Positions 56,701 through 64,000 of a stretch of 64,000 nt of DNA are shown here, piece after piece. This DNA comes from an uncultured bacterium. GTDB lineage: Bacteria > Cyanobacteriota > Vampirovibrionia > Gastranaerophilales > Gastranaerophilaceae. The first letter of the stretch is position 1. Each line of letters opens with the position of its first letter. Below the pieces are notes generated by a model that was not told the DNA's origin, ran no database searches, and worked only from the letters and a program-made list of their open reading frames with translations. The stretch covers positions 47,220-111,219 of the forward strand of contig CASGEL010000008.1 in assembly GCA_949300485.1 (NCBI GenBank), read 5' to 3'. The position numbers and the translations under genes were made by a program.

Positions 56701-59700
56701 GCGCTTTAAGTTTCTGAACTTGTTGTTTGATTTGAATTTCTTTTTCTTCTAAGGCTTTATATTTATCATGTAAAGCTTTTAATTCCGGATTGTCAAGATT
56801 TAATCGTTTATCAATAATATCTCCATTAATTTCATATTTATCATAATGAGGTTCAATTTCTTTTGTATATTTTTGTTCGGAATTTAGCTTAGAAGCTTTT
56901 CCTTCCGAAATGTTGTTTTCTGACACGCTATTCTCGGATAAAGATTTATCCAATGGAGATTGCAATTTTTTTACCGGTTGTGCAGGCGTTTCTAAGTTAA
57001 CATTAGATTTCGAAATTTCAGCAGATTTTGTTCCTTGAGGTTCAACTTTTGCAACTTCGTCATTTAGTTTTACACCCGATGTTTGAACTCCAGCACGATT
57101 TTTAACAGGAACTTGCTCCGGAGTTTTTCCACTGTGATTTAAAACACCTTTTAATTTTTGTCCTGCTCGTTTTAAAACTCCGGATTCAGCAGCCATACCA
57201 ACTGTTCCCAATGCTGCATTCAATGCGGTTCCGCCAAGTGTTACTTCTCCCGTTTGGGCATATTCTTGAGCTGCGCCAATTGTAACATCCCCAACAGCAC
57301 TAGCAGCAGATCTTGTTACAGCTGCAGCTGTAGAAACGCCTTTTATAGTCGTTTGAGCAACCTTACCAACTGCACCACCAGCTAAAACAGATGCTCCGTC
57401 CCATAAAGCATTTTCAAAAATTTGGCCCATTTCGCCTTCTTTTAAGCCAACCTCTGAAGAAAGTCTATCTGATGCATTAATCGCAACACTTGAAGCTGTT
57501 GTTGCAGCTGCAGCTGCGCCTAACGCAACCAAACCTGTACCTCCTGTTGTGATACCAATAGCTACACCAGCAGTCACTGTAGCTGCACCCTTAACAACTG
57601 CAGCTCCAGTTTGCTGAGATTCATTGTATTTTGCAACTCGTTCACCTATATTATTTTTTGTTCCAAATGCTTTTTGATAATTTGCACTTGTAGGATTCAT
57701 CATATAATCAGCTATTGCATTTTGATTATATTCAACACCAAACATTTCCTTAAATTTTGCTCTAAATTGGCTGTCGCCTTGTTTTGCTGCAGATTTTAAT
57801 TCTACCATATCCTTACGGTATTGAACCAAATCTTCACGTACTCGCCAAGCCTGATTTCCGTCCTCCTGGAATATTCCCCAAATATTACTTATACCATCCG
57901 CAACGTCAGCAGCCCAACCATCTTCTTTCATTTGAGCATCAAATGCAGCTTGGGCAGAATCTATCTGCTGAGTTAACATATCTACAGTTGCAGCTTGAGC
58001 TGTAGTTTTATCTCCTCTGATTGAATCTGCATAATTACTTCTTGCAACATAGTTATTATCAAGAATTATTCCGTCATGGGACATTACATAAACTTTACCC
58101 TTACCATCCACTACAGCCTTTCTGCCATGCGGAAGATCAGCACCTTCTATCTCAACATAATTTCTTGTCTGTAAGGTTCTGCTGCCGTCCTCATTAATAA
58201 CGGTTATTTTACCTTGAATCTTATCTCCGCTTGAATACAGGTTTGTTAATTGAACATACTCATCTTTTAAAATTACACCATCATGAGAAATAGTTACTAT
58301 TTTACCATCTTTACCTTTTGCAAGATGTCTGCCTTTGCCTGCTTCTCCAATTATAGTAAATTCTTCTTTGCTGCCGCCTTTCCAGGTTCCGGTAATTTTA
58401 CCACCTTGACCTTTGTAATTTATCAGCCCCATAGATTTATACTGAGCATCAAGAGCAGCTCTTTCCGCACGTTTTTGAGCTCTAATTTGTTCATCCTTTG
58501 CATATTCTGCTTTTGCGGCATCTGCAGTTTTCCTGCCTCGTAATTGAGAAGCATCTGCTTCAAACTCTCCAGGAACCTTTATTTCAGCCCCAACAGGGAA
58601 ATATGTTTTACCATTTAAAATATCTTTATTTAATTCTTTAAGATCTTCTACACTACAACCAAAATTTTTAGCAATAGCTGATAAAGATTCTCCATTTTGA
58701 ACTGTTACTTTTGTATTTCCTGCACCATCGTATAAAACAGAATATTTTTGCCCATTTATAATTTTTTGTTGGGCCAGTTTCTTATTTTCCAGAGAATATA
58801 CATTTACGATCGGATTACCGTTTGTATCAGTTGTCTCTTCTTCATAACCTTTTTCATAATATGTACGTTTAGAAACTTTTCCGTTCTCAGTTATATTTTC
58901 TAAAATTATAGTATCACCCTTGCGTAAACGTTCTGTAGTTTTACCATTTTCGGTAATATTTTCTGTAACCGTACCATCATCATTATATTTATATTCAGTT
59001 CTTCTTTCTTTTGCCGGAATACCTTCATTTTCAACCTTTGAATTCAATACCTCATTGCCGGCTTCATCATATGAATAATTTGATGTAACTGAACCCTGCT
59101 TAACTTGCTTTGCCACAGGTTTACCTTCATCATATATTACAGTTGATCTTGTACTGTCCTGACTAACTGTTTGACTTTTTACAGGAGTCTTACCATCATC
59201 AGCATATTCAATATCAACAGAATCACCTGATTTGGTAATTATATGTTCTTTTTCTAAATTCTTATCCGCATCTAAAAATCTGGTTCTGGTATTACCATCA
59301 GAATCAGTTTGAGTTACCTGTGAACTCTTATCAGGCTTAATAAGCTCTGTAGAGCCGTCTTTATATGTAACCTGAACAACAGTTTGGCCATTTTGAGTCA
59401 ATACAGTTGAATCTGCAACATTTTCGGTATTAACATTATAATCTTGTAGAAACTTATTCAATTCCTTCTTATCAATATCTTTAAGATTATTATTCTTTAA
59501 ATATTTTTTTAATTCTCTTTTAGATACTTTATTATCCCCATTTTTATCCAAAACAGTAGTAAACTCTTTTACTTCATTTTCATCAAGGATTCCGTTTTTA
59601 TCAATATCTATTGAATCAAATATAGATTTTTGGGCATCAGATTTTAGCTGGTCTTTTTTTAGTCCACCTTTAAAGGTTGAAGGGTCAATTCCTGATTGTT

Positions 59701-59731
59701 TGCCAAATTTTCCTACATCTAAATCTGCCAT
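53765..59731 (-). CDS. Giant multidomain protein with EF-hands, LysM and an ADP-ribosyltransferase-like domain
   Basis: 1988 aa, no signal peptide. Order: two EF-hand loops (DIDKNGILDENE at 42-53 and DKNGDNKVSKRE at 62-73); beta repeats with DGSTE/DSDGNTRT/ENGKTTER turns (about 110-330); LysM (about 345-390); two DGK-rich repeats (430-570); a Gly/Ala-rich hydrophobic part (710-845); charged coiled-coil repeats of about 50 aa (DIIDK...ELKALHDKYKALEEKE, 965-1070). At about 1310-1485 is an ADP-ribosyltransferase-like domain: AYKGV (Lys for the usual Arg), FLSTTA, and ENEFLI as ExE. The last 400 residues are unassigned. Probably a large effector or surface protein. Confidence 0.8.
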   Translation of the reverse strand: MADLDVGKFGKQSGIDPSTFKGGLKKDQLKSDAQKSIFDSIDIDKNGILDENEVKEFTTVLDKNGDNKVSKRELKKYLKNNNLKDIDKKELNKFLQDYNVNTENVADSTVLTQNGQTVVQVTYKDGSTELIKPDKSSQVTQTDSDGNTRTRFLDADKNLEKEHIITKSGDSVDIEYADDGKTPVKSQTVSQDSTRSTVIYDEGKPVAKQVKQGSVTSNYSYDEAGNEVLNSKVENEGIPAKERRTEYKYNDDGTVTENITENGKTTERLRKGDTIILENITENGKVSKRTYYEKGYEEETTDTNGNPIVNVYSLENKKLAQQKIINGQKYSVLYDGAGNTKVTVQNGESLSAIAKNFGCSVEDLKELNKDILNGKTYFPVGAEIKVPGEFEADASQLRGRKTADAAKAEYAKDEQIRAQKRAERAALDAQYKSMGLINYKGQGGKITGTWKGGSKEEFTIIGEAGKGRHLAKGKDGKIVTISHDGVILKDEYVQLTNLYSSGDKIQGKITVINEDGSRTLQTRNYVEIEGADLPHGRKAVVDGKGKVYVMSHDGIILDNNYVARSNYADSIRGDKTTAQAATVDMLTQQIDSAQAAFDAQMKEDGWAADVADGISNIWGIFQEDGNQAWRVREDLVQYRKDMVELKSAAKQGDSQFRAKFKEMFGVEYNQNAIADYMMNPTSANYQKAFGTKNNIGERVAKYNESQQTGAAVVKGAATVTAGVAIGITTGGTGLVALGAAAAATTASSVAINASDRLSSEVGLKEGEMGQIFENALWDGASVLAGGAVGKVAQTTIKGVSTAAAVTRSAASAVGDVTIGAAQEYAQTGEVTLGGTALNAALGTVGMAAESGVLKRAGQKLKGVLNHSGKTPEQVPVKNRAGVQTSGVKLNDEVAKVEPQGTKSAEISKSNVNLETPAQPVKKLQSPLDKSLSENSVSENNISEGKASKLNSEQKYTKEIEPHYDKYEINGDIIDKRLNLDNPELKALHDKYKALEEKEIQIKQQVQKLKAQIITNRNNKSEISADIIDKQFPTHNSELDPLHSELRDLELKNEEIKRQVADLKLQMQNNKFELTAADIDAKMNQRTGDYEDLVSGLKEREAIGLENDYIRRTYEAPSGKSAQESAAVFQENLLTIEQAKSIISDDELIKLATTKSGLINKSALNTVVNLRRLNLEDYHIKFYFELSNGDYQKIDDAISDIEQKLKDNGMELKNGHVVFNDELNSTYENNYNALKQNLKGQSKYNWHASIVEDIHNRRFRIDNLLPMYLVNDSKYSNLLKENSLIDNLMISDAFSVLAHPSNYKYISTDNPDKLIDHGMKYFTTNIPSSEVSYALGAYKGVDFNNINSSKDPYWQKQATLLESYLSDSPLEFDIKVRREDGSYNSLQGITFDDGTSLAEVINNPELQFKLSDVSSLKGKSFVNSRFLSTTADKYGVMMSPITWNYTIKKGTGVAFLDSVGINKENEFLINRNSKITIEDIQVSGTKDPQIKINATVEPATLNVPTEANSAMKVVNSAPSNNVSLSTPEQGQSVVTIDAPEVKSIPNPDVKQSIMSSVDGSDYLLRTADLDDVKIQEELLAMLEKELPSSRRVPGRVKTLKELQALVNNPSYAQLDESSKQLAKIAILKSNPRIDSRALYDDFNVSTDVKRKINIFEKCAASPETAAALYNDSDFSTLMLVARSKGVDDATIIKMQEAYNKAKNNGSLLVNKTDINVSNIPVRQVVVDGKSFNVKVIDCTDEAVFAHPELYGLPLGTTADNIRLTVHMNNGFNKAPQMAIGKMRLSEDLNLSASVTDGKNTLYDNQQIGIILDYDMGAVSYASNYAAGTGFCKTNTDFANSKLDLNNSSKGTFIRDQFVERMKAQGYDISVDDYAAFSSKLSGHSNIQAEIRNLAQNGQIDFNGKQIPVEQVEKVLFESTDDLMHVSYEMRGHKVENGFNEVNVFNPEIKAIYVRGNSSDDTIESILSADLLNYAQRRNLPIVFQRCVIK

Positions 59732-59837
59732 CTTTTACATAGAACCTTTCTGTGCCAAAATTTGTATTACTATAAAGTTCTTTCGGTAAATAGCAGTAAT
59801 ATCTTTAACATTATTACGACATTGTTACAATTTTATT

Positions 59838-61199
59838 CTAAGCAGAAGCATAACCGTATAATTTTGAAACATCCAAATTAATTCTGTGTTGAGATTGCAC
59901 CCATATAGTATTTTTATAATCAAGTATATATTTAGGACTGATATTCAATCTGCCAAAGACACCCTTGTGATATAGCTCTATAAGCTTATCCACATATTGC
60001 TGACAATAAACAGGGGTCATTGGACGGCGTTTCATTTGCTGGACAAACGGAATACTTTTTCTCAACGAATTTTCCCTTGTAGTAGCCCCACCAAAATTTG
60101 CCATTATATCCAAACCGCCCTCTGACTTTGGCAATATATGTTCTACTGAAGCTAATGAAGGCCAAATAAGTCTATAACCTATCTTATCAACCGGCTCAGA
60201 TGCAACTTTGACAATATAAGCTGATGTACTTTCCTGAGATGTAGGAAGCTTTTGCGCTATAGTTAATAACTCCTCTTGTAGATCTCTATCAGGTAAATCC
60301 TGTATCAAACGAGCAAGATCATATATAAATGATTTTCTGTTGAATGGTACAATAATTTTATCCTGCGCCAATCTTGATTTAGAAACTTCCATCAAGTTTT
60401 GTAACTGTTCATTATTCTTTAGCACTGATTTTTTTAATATAATCTCCATAAAATTGACAACCTTCTTTTGGTCTTCTATTGTTCTTAAGTTAGTTGTATT
60501 ATGAAGACGTTTAGATTCTTTTAATAACTTATTCATAACTTTTTTAGATTTTACATCCTGACCGTTTTGAATATCATCTTTTATCTTAGCCAATTTATAC
60601 TTAAATTCATAAGCAGAAAACGGAACTGATACAGGTTTATCATTCAATTTTTTATCAGTTTCATCCATAAACATTTTAAACTTGTATTTATATTTATCAG
60701 GAAGCTGTTGTGCAATTTCAATTAATTCATGGAATATGGATGATTGTTTCTTACGCAGCCTACGCCGGAAAACAGGTTCAACTTCATTTAAAATTTCTTT
60801 TATATTTTTATCAGGATGAATTGAGGCTCTTTCTCTTATCACATCTATAACCTTAGCTTCAATTCCTATAAAACTGTCCTTATGTGGCTCTAAAATTTCT
60901 AATACTTGACTTGCAGGTCTCGAAAAAACTCTATTTTTTATCCATCTTGTCAACATTTTAGGATCAATCATCGGAATACCGCTATACATGCAAGGAAGCT
61001 TATAGGCAAATAGCATACGTAACTTTGAAGAATTTTGAATACCAGTAAAGCTTACCGGATAATAGCATGGGAGGCACTTTAAATCGGAACTACCCTCAGA
61101 CAAAATATTTTGCAGCATAAAGTTTCCTCCATTCTTCTGTAAATAGAGATTTTGATTATGATTATTCAAATTATTAGATGTAATTGCAGGAACTTTCAA
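59838..61199 (-). CDS. HNH-like protein with SFTG-type leader, 453 aa (paralogue 1)
   Basis: About 60 N-terminal residues form an Asn-rich leader ending in PVSFTGI. Helical regions rich in Lys/Leu follow, with the repeated phrase VPFSAYEFKYKLAKI / VPFNRKSFIYDLARL. Near residue 350 lies EHILPKSEGGLDIMANF...ENSLRK, an HNH-type pattern (His, then Asn, then Asn/Lys). It shares its whole layout with the next gene upstream (61221-62585), so the pair is a tandem duplication. Nuclease activity is possible but unproven; no CxxC zinc knuckles are present. Confidence 0.7.
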   Translation of the reverse strand: MKVPAITSNNLNNHNQNLYLQKNGGNFMLQNILSEGSSDLKCLPCYYPVSFTGIQNSSKLRMLFAYKLPCMYSGIPMIDPKMLTRWIKNRVFSRPASQVLEILEPHKDSFIGIEAKVIDVIRERASIHPDKNIKEILNEVEPVFRRRLRKKQSSIFHELIEIAQQLPDKYKYKFKMFMDETDKKLNDKPVSVPFSAYEFKYKLAKIKDDIQNGQDVKSKKVMNKLLKESKRLHNTTNLRTIEDQKKVVNFMEIILKKSVLKNNEQLQNLMEVSKSRLAQDKIIVPFNRKSFIYDLARLIQDLPDRDLQEELLTIAQKLPTSQESTSAYIVKVASEPVDKIGYRLIWPSLASVEHILPKSEGGLDIMANFGGATTRENSLRKSIPFVQQMKRRPMTPVYCQQYVDKLIELYHKGVFGRLNISPKYILDYKNTIWVQSQHRINLDVSKLYGYASA

Positions 61200-61220
61200 A
61201 AATCATTCAACTCCCTATTA

Positions 61221-62585
61221 TTATTTTAACTTACTTGTGTCTATAATTAAAGGGGCTTCTTTTGGAGAAAGCTTATAAAGCTTGTTAACAAAGGTATTAA
61301 TATAAGACTTTGACAAGCCTATCTTCTTAAAGACTCCTGAATTTGCCAATTCTATAAGTCTGTCAACCTGCCGCTGGCAATAAACATATATTTCAGGATA
61401 CTTTTTTAACTGTAATTTAAAATCTCTGTGCGCCCTTTCTGAATTCATATATGATGAAGCCAATCCATAATTTAATATAGAATCAGCACCTTTTTTAGAT
61501 GCTGGAACTAAGTGTTCAGCCGTACCTACAGAACCAGATAACAAGTCAAAACCTATTTGCTCAGAAGATCTGTTAGCCGACTTTACAATAAATGCAGATA
61601 TATTTTCTTTTGACGTAGGTAGTTTTATTGCTGTTTGTATCATATTATGTGCAAGTTTTGTATCGTCTAATTTATTTGTAATCTTTTGCAAATCATATAT
61701 AAAAGATTTACGATTAAAATTTATATTTACGGGATTTCCATAAACTTGAGCCATTGATATCCTTATAAGGTCCTTCAATTCTTTGTTTTTATCCAGCGCT
61801 GAAGTTTCTATATACTCTGAGCATTCCAGCAGCATTGTTTTTAAACGTCTTTCATACTTGCGTTTAGGAAAATCTTTGCGCAACTTATTTTCTTTGCTAT
61901 ACTCAGGAACACTACTAACTATATTCATTATTTTTTTCATTAAATAAGAATCTTTATTGTTATTAGATTTATCTACTCGTTCCTGTATCCTTCCCAACTT
62001 ATATTTAAACTCCTTTAAACTAAAAGGGATAACTACGGGAGCTTTTGAAAGTTTTTGATTGGTAACTGCCATCAATTCATCATATTCTGCTTTTAAATTA
62101 TCAGGTAAATTTTTTGACAAATCATTTAATTTGTCAAAAATAGGCTGTTGAAGCTTTAGTAATTTTTTATTATGTTCCGGTACAAGCCTGTGTAAAATTT
62201 CATCCAAATGAGCTTTTGGAGTCCGCCTTGACGCATTCTTGATTATTTTAAATATCTGTTTTTCAACCGGAAATAAAGAGTCTTCATAAGGTTGCAATAC
62301 CTTATAAATCGTCCTTATCGATTTCGAAAACAATCTAGCATGCATTATTTTTTTTAGAAACTCCGGATCCAAAAGAATAATATCAGAATACATATCTGGA
62401 ATCTTGTATTTTAACAACTTCTTCAATACCGCAGAATTAGGGGCTGCCGTAAATGATATACTATCACAGTTTGAGAAACGAAAAACCTGACTGCTATATT
62501 CAGGAACCACAGATCTCTTTTTAGATACACTATACCTCTGTGCTGGTGCATTTATATTAATAAAACTTACAGGTAAAATATTCAT
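61221..62585 (-). CDS. HNH-like protein with SFTA-type leader, 454 aa (paralogue 2)
   Basis: Paralogue of the protein at 59838-61199, with the same order of blocks: leader ending in SISFTAA, LKKLLKYKIPDMYSDI, two VxPFS/NFN repeats (IPFSLKEFKYKLGRI, INFNRKSFIYDLQKI), LPTSKENISAFIVKSA, and the HNH-like block AEHLVPASKKGADSILNYG. The Gly-Gly of the block is Lys-Gly here and the final Asn-Ser context differs, so the site may be weaker. The two genes are 21 bases apart and probably co-transcribed. Confidence 0.7.
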   Translation of the reverse strand: MNILPVSFININAPAQRYSVSKKRSVVPEYSSQVFRFSNCDSISFTAAPNSAVLKKLLKYKIPDMYSDIILLDPEFLKKIMHARLFSKSIRTIYKVLQPYEDSLFPVEKQIFKIIKNASRRTPKAHLDEILHRLVPEHNKKLLKLQQPIFDKLNDLSKNLPDNLKAEYDELMAVTNQKLSKAPVVIPFSLKEFKYKLGRIQERVDKSNNNKDSYLMKKIMNIVSSVPEYSKENKLRKDFPKRKYERRLKTMLLECSEYIETSALDKNKELKDLIRISMAQVYGNPVNINFNRKSFIYDLQKITNKLDDTKLAHNMIQTAIKLPTSKENISAFIVKSANRSSEQIGFDLLSGSVGTAEHLVPASKKGADSILNYGLASSYMNSERAHRDFKLQLKKYPEIYVYCQRQVDRLIELANSGVFKKIGLSKSYINTFVNKLYKLSPKEAPLIIDTSKLK

Positions 62586-62645
62586 ATACTATAAATACAC
62601 CTTAATAAAAATATTTGCTATTATAAAAACTTTTGTTAATTAAAA

Positions 62646-63788
62646 TTATTCTGCATCATAAACAGGATCAAAATATTTCATAGCGGAACATGTCCCAAAA
62701 TCCTCTAATATAGCTTGATCCAGTTCTTCGGTTGCCACAATTTTACCGTTTACAAAATTTATACCCTTTGATGTTATTGAGCCGTTTTTCTTATCTTCTT
62801 CTGTTTCTTTAGCTTTTATATCATCTTCAGACTTAGCCATATGCTGTTTTATATTACGGCCTTCTGCTTCCAATATTTCTTCAAGATACTTTTTATATTC
62901 ATTATCTCTATTTACATTTCTCATAATATCATTCATCACAATAGCAACATATTCTTGAGTTGCAGAATTTTCATCCAAAGCTGTAATCAGGGTTGAAGCT
63001 TTATCAATTTCTTCAAAAGCTTCTTTATAATGACCTAATTTTCGTAATAATAATGCCAAATTATAATGAGCTTCATAATTCATTGGAGCAACACTTATCG
63101 CATTACAATAACATTTTCCGGCCTCATCATAATTGCCTGAAATATGATATGCCAGCCCTAAATTATATTGGGCATCATAGCTGTTCGGATTAATTTGAAT
63201 AGATTTTTTATAAGCCTGAATTGCCTTTGCAAGATATTTTCGCTGCATTTCCCAATCATCAGCGGAATATAATGATTTTAATCTGTATGTAACTCCTATA
63301 TTGTAATAAGCTATTGCCCTATTTTCCTTAAAGCTTATTTTATTATCATAAACATAAGGAATACTCAATAAATGCCTTTTGGTTTTTATAATCTGGTCAT
63401 ATTGTTTTAAAGCAGAATCAAAATCACCAAGCTTTTCGGATGCAATAATTCCGTAATTCATTCGTGCAATCATCATTCTGGGGTTATACTTGAATGCTTG
63501 TTCATAAGCATTTAATGCAGAATAATAATCTTCATAAGCAACATAAAGATTTCCTAAATTATACCAGGCACCATAGTGTTCAGGATATAAACTTAAGCCC
63601 ATATTGTAATATTTTATTGCAGTTGGCATCTTTAAATTTTGATAGGCTTTATCCCCTTTATAAACATAATACATACCCCGAACCTTATTTAACTGTCTGA
63701 ATGTAAACTGCTGATTAAAATACACAGCAACACATATTGCTGCTAAAACAAATATCGCAAATAACGCTGATAGTAATTTTCTTAACAT
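62646..63788 (-). CDS. Membrane-anchored TPR protein
   Basis: About 380 aa. An N-terminal signal anchor (MLRKLLSALFAIFVLAAICV), then about seven TPR units (AWYNLGNLYVAYEDYYSALNAYEQAFKYNP; YDAQYNLGLAYHISGNYDEAGKCYCNA). The C-terminal 90 residues are charged and non-repetitive. The repeats probably lie outside the cytoplasm as a protein-binding scaffold. The frame opens with TTG at 63830, but the ATG at 63788 gives a conventional anchor. No ribosome binding site settles the choice. Nothing is recognised in 63831-64000. Confidence 0.82.
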   Translation of the reverse strand: MLRKLLSALFAIFVLAAICVAVYFNQQFTFRQLNKVRGMYYVYKGDKAYQNLKMPTAIKYYNMGLSLYPEHYGAWYNLGNLYVAYEDYYSALNAYEQAFKYNPRMMIARMNYGIIASEKLGDFDSALKQYDQIIKTKRHLLSIPYVYDNKISFKENRAIAYYNIGVTYRLKSLYSADDWEMQRKYLAKAIQAYKKSIQINPNSYDAQYNLGLAYHISGNYDEAGKCYCNAISVAPMNYEAHYNLALLLRKLGHYKEAFEEIDKASTLITALDENSATQEYVAIVMNDIMRNVNRDNEYKKYLEEILEAEGRNIKQHMAKSEDDIKAKETEEDKKNGSITSKGINFVNGKIVATEELDQAILEDFGTCSAMKYFDPVYDAE

Positions 63789-64000
63789 AATTATGATTAC
63801 ATTCTGCCTATACATGTTTATGATAAACAAAAAAGGATAAGTCTACATCAACTAAATAATGGAAGAAAAAATTAAAGATATATTTAGACATAATATTTAT
63901 TATTAAAATTTAAAACTCTCAGCCCCTAACGAAAGCGAGTAATCAATGTAAGCGAAACAATAACAAGCGTGCATTTGTTTGAGCGTATGCGAGTTATGCA

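Noticed and set aside
63831..64000. Possible short gene or repeat at the right edge (several gcgag/gcgta words)
   Set aside because: No start with a ribosome binding site and no clear inverted or direct repeat unit within the visible part. The window ends too soon to decide.

Overview
The window is AT-rich, tightly packed chromosomal DNA from an anaerobic, double-membraned bacterium. Envelope evidence is an autotransporter with a C-terminal barrel, two very large AsmA-like proteins, and a Tat system with Tat-exported redox proteins. No photosynthesis or respiratory oxidase genes are seen. The protein style suggests a non-photosynthetic gut cyanobacterium (Gastranaerophilales/Vampirovibrionia, 'Melainabacteria'): many proteins of unknown function, short N-terminal leaders ending in Ser-Phe-(Thr/Ser) on otherwise cytosolic enzymes, and an intact, intein-free DnaE. 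That assignment is inference, because no marker gene was compared. No prophage, insertion sequence, CRISPR array or rRNA operon is visible.

Layout. 1-8400: small membrane and secreted proteins (DUF2752, two TM2 proteins), dUTPase, alanyl-tRNA synthetase, tRNA-Arg(TCT), a trypsin-fold protein lacking its catalytic histidine, and an XRE regulator. 8677-14047: cutA, then a plus-strand operon with a membrane-anchored flavodoxin, a Tat-lipoprotein aldo/keto reductase with ferredoxin domain, a NapH/NapG-like polyferredoxin, tatA, tatC and a frameshifted CheR-like methyltransferase. 14053-18317: an unknown membrane protein, then a nickel-pincer cofactor operon (larB, a short larC, a NikMN-type nickel transporter component, larE). 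18314-30000: an EndoQ-UvrD fusion, an autotransporter, a cupin, a TPR protein, an M48-like protein lacking its first zinc histidine, a zinc alcohol dehydrogenase and a divergent subtilase. 30156-46939: tRNA-Glu(CTC), nadE, a TPR membrane protein, two AsmA-like giants, tRNA-Gly(GCC), dnaE and an NhaC-type antiporter. 46996-64000: M3 oligopeptidase, small secreted proteins, lysS, two sugar-ABC permeases, a 1988-residue multidomain protein with an ADP-ribosyltransferase-like domain, two tandem HNH-like paralogues and a TPR protein.

Most notable is a pair of almost identical regulatory sites. One lies before the flavodoxin/Tat redox operon (9047-9077) and one before larB (15103-15133). Each has TTGACT, a 19-bp spacer holding TGATAG-N3-CTATCA, and TAAAAT. 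A 19-bp spacer over a dyad is the hallmark of MerR-family activators, so one regulator probably controls both a periplasmic redox module that carries its own Tat translocase and nickel-pincer cofactor synthesis. In the redox operon the NapH-like membrane part could take electrons from quinol and pass them through Fe-S domains to the exported reductase. That electron path is inference from domain content.
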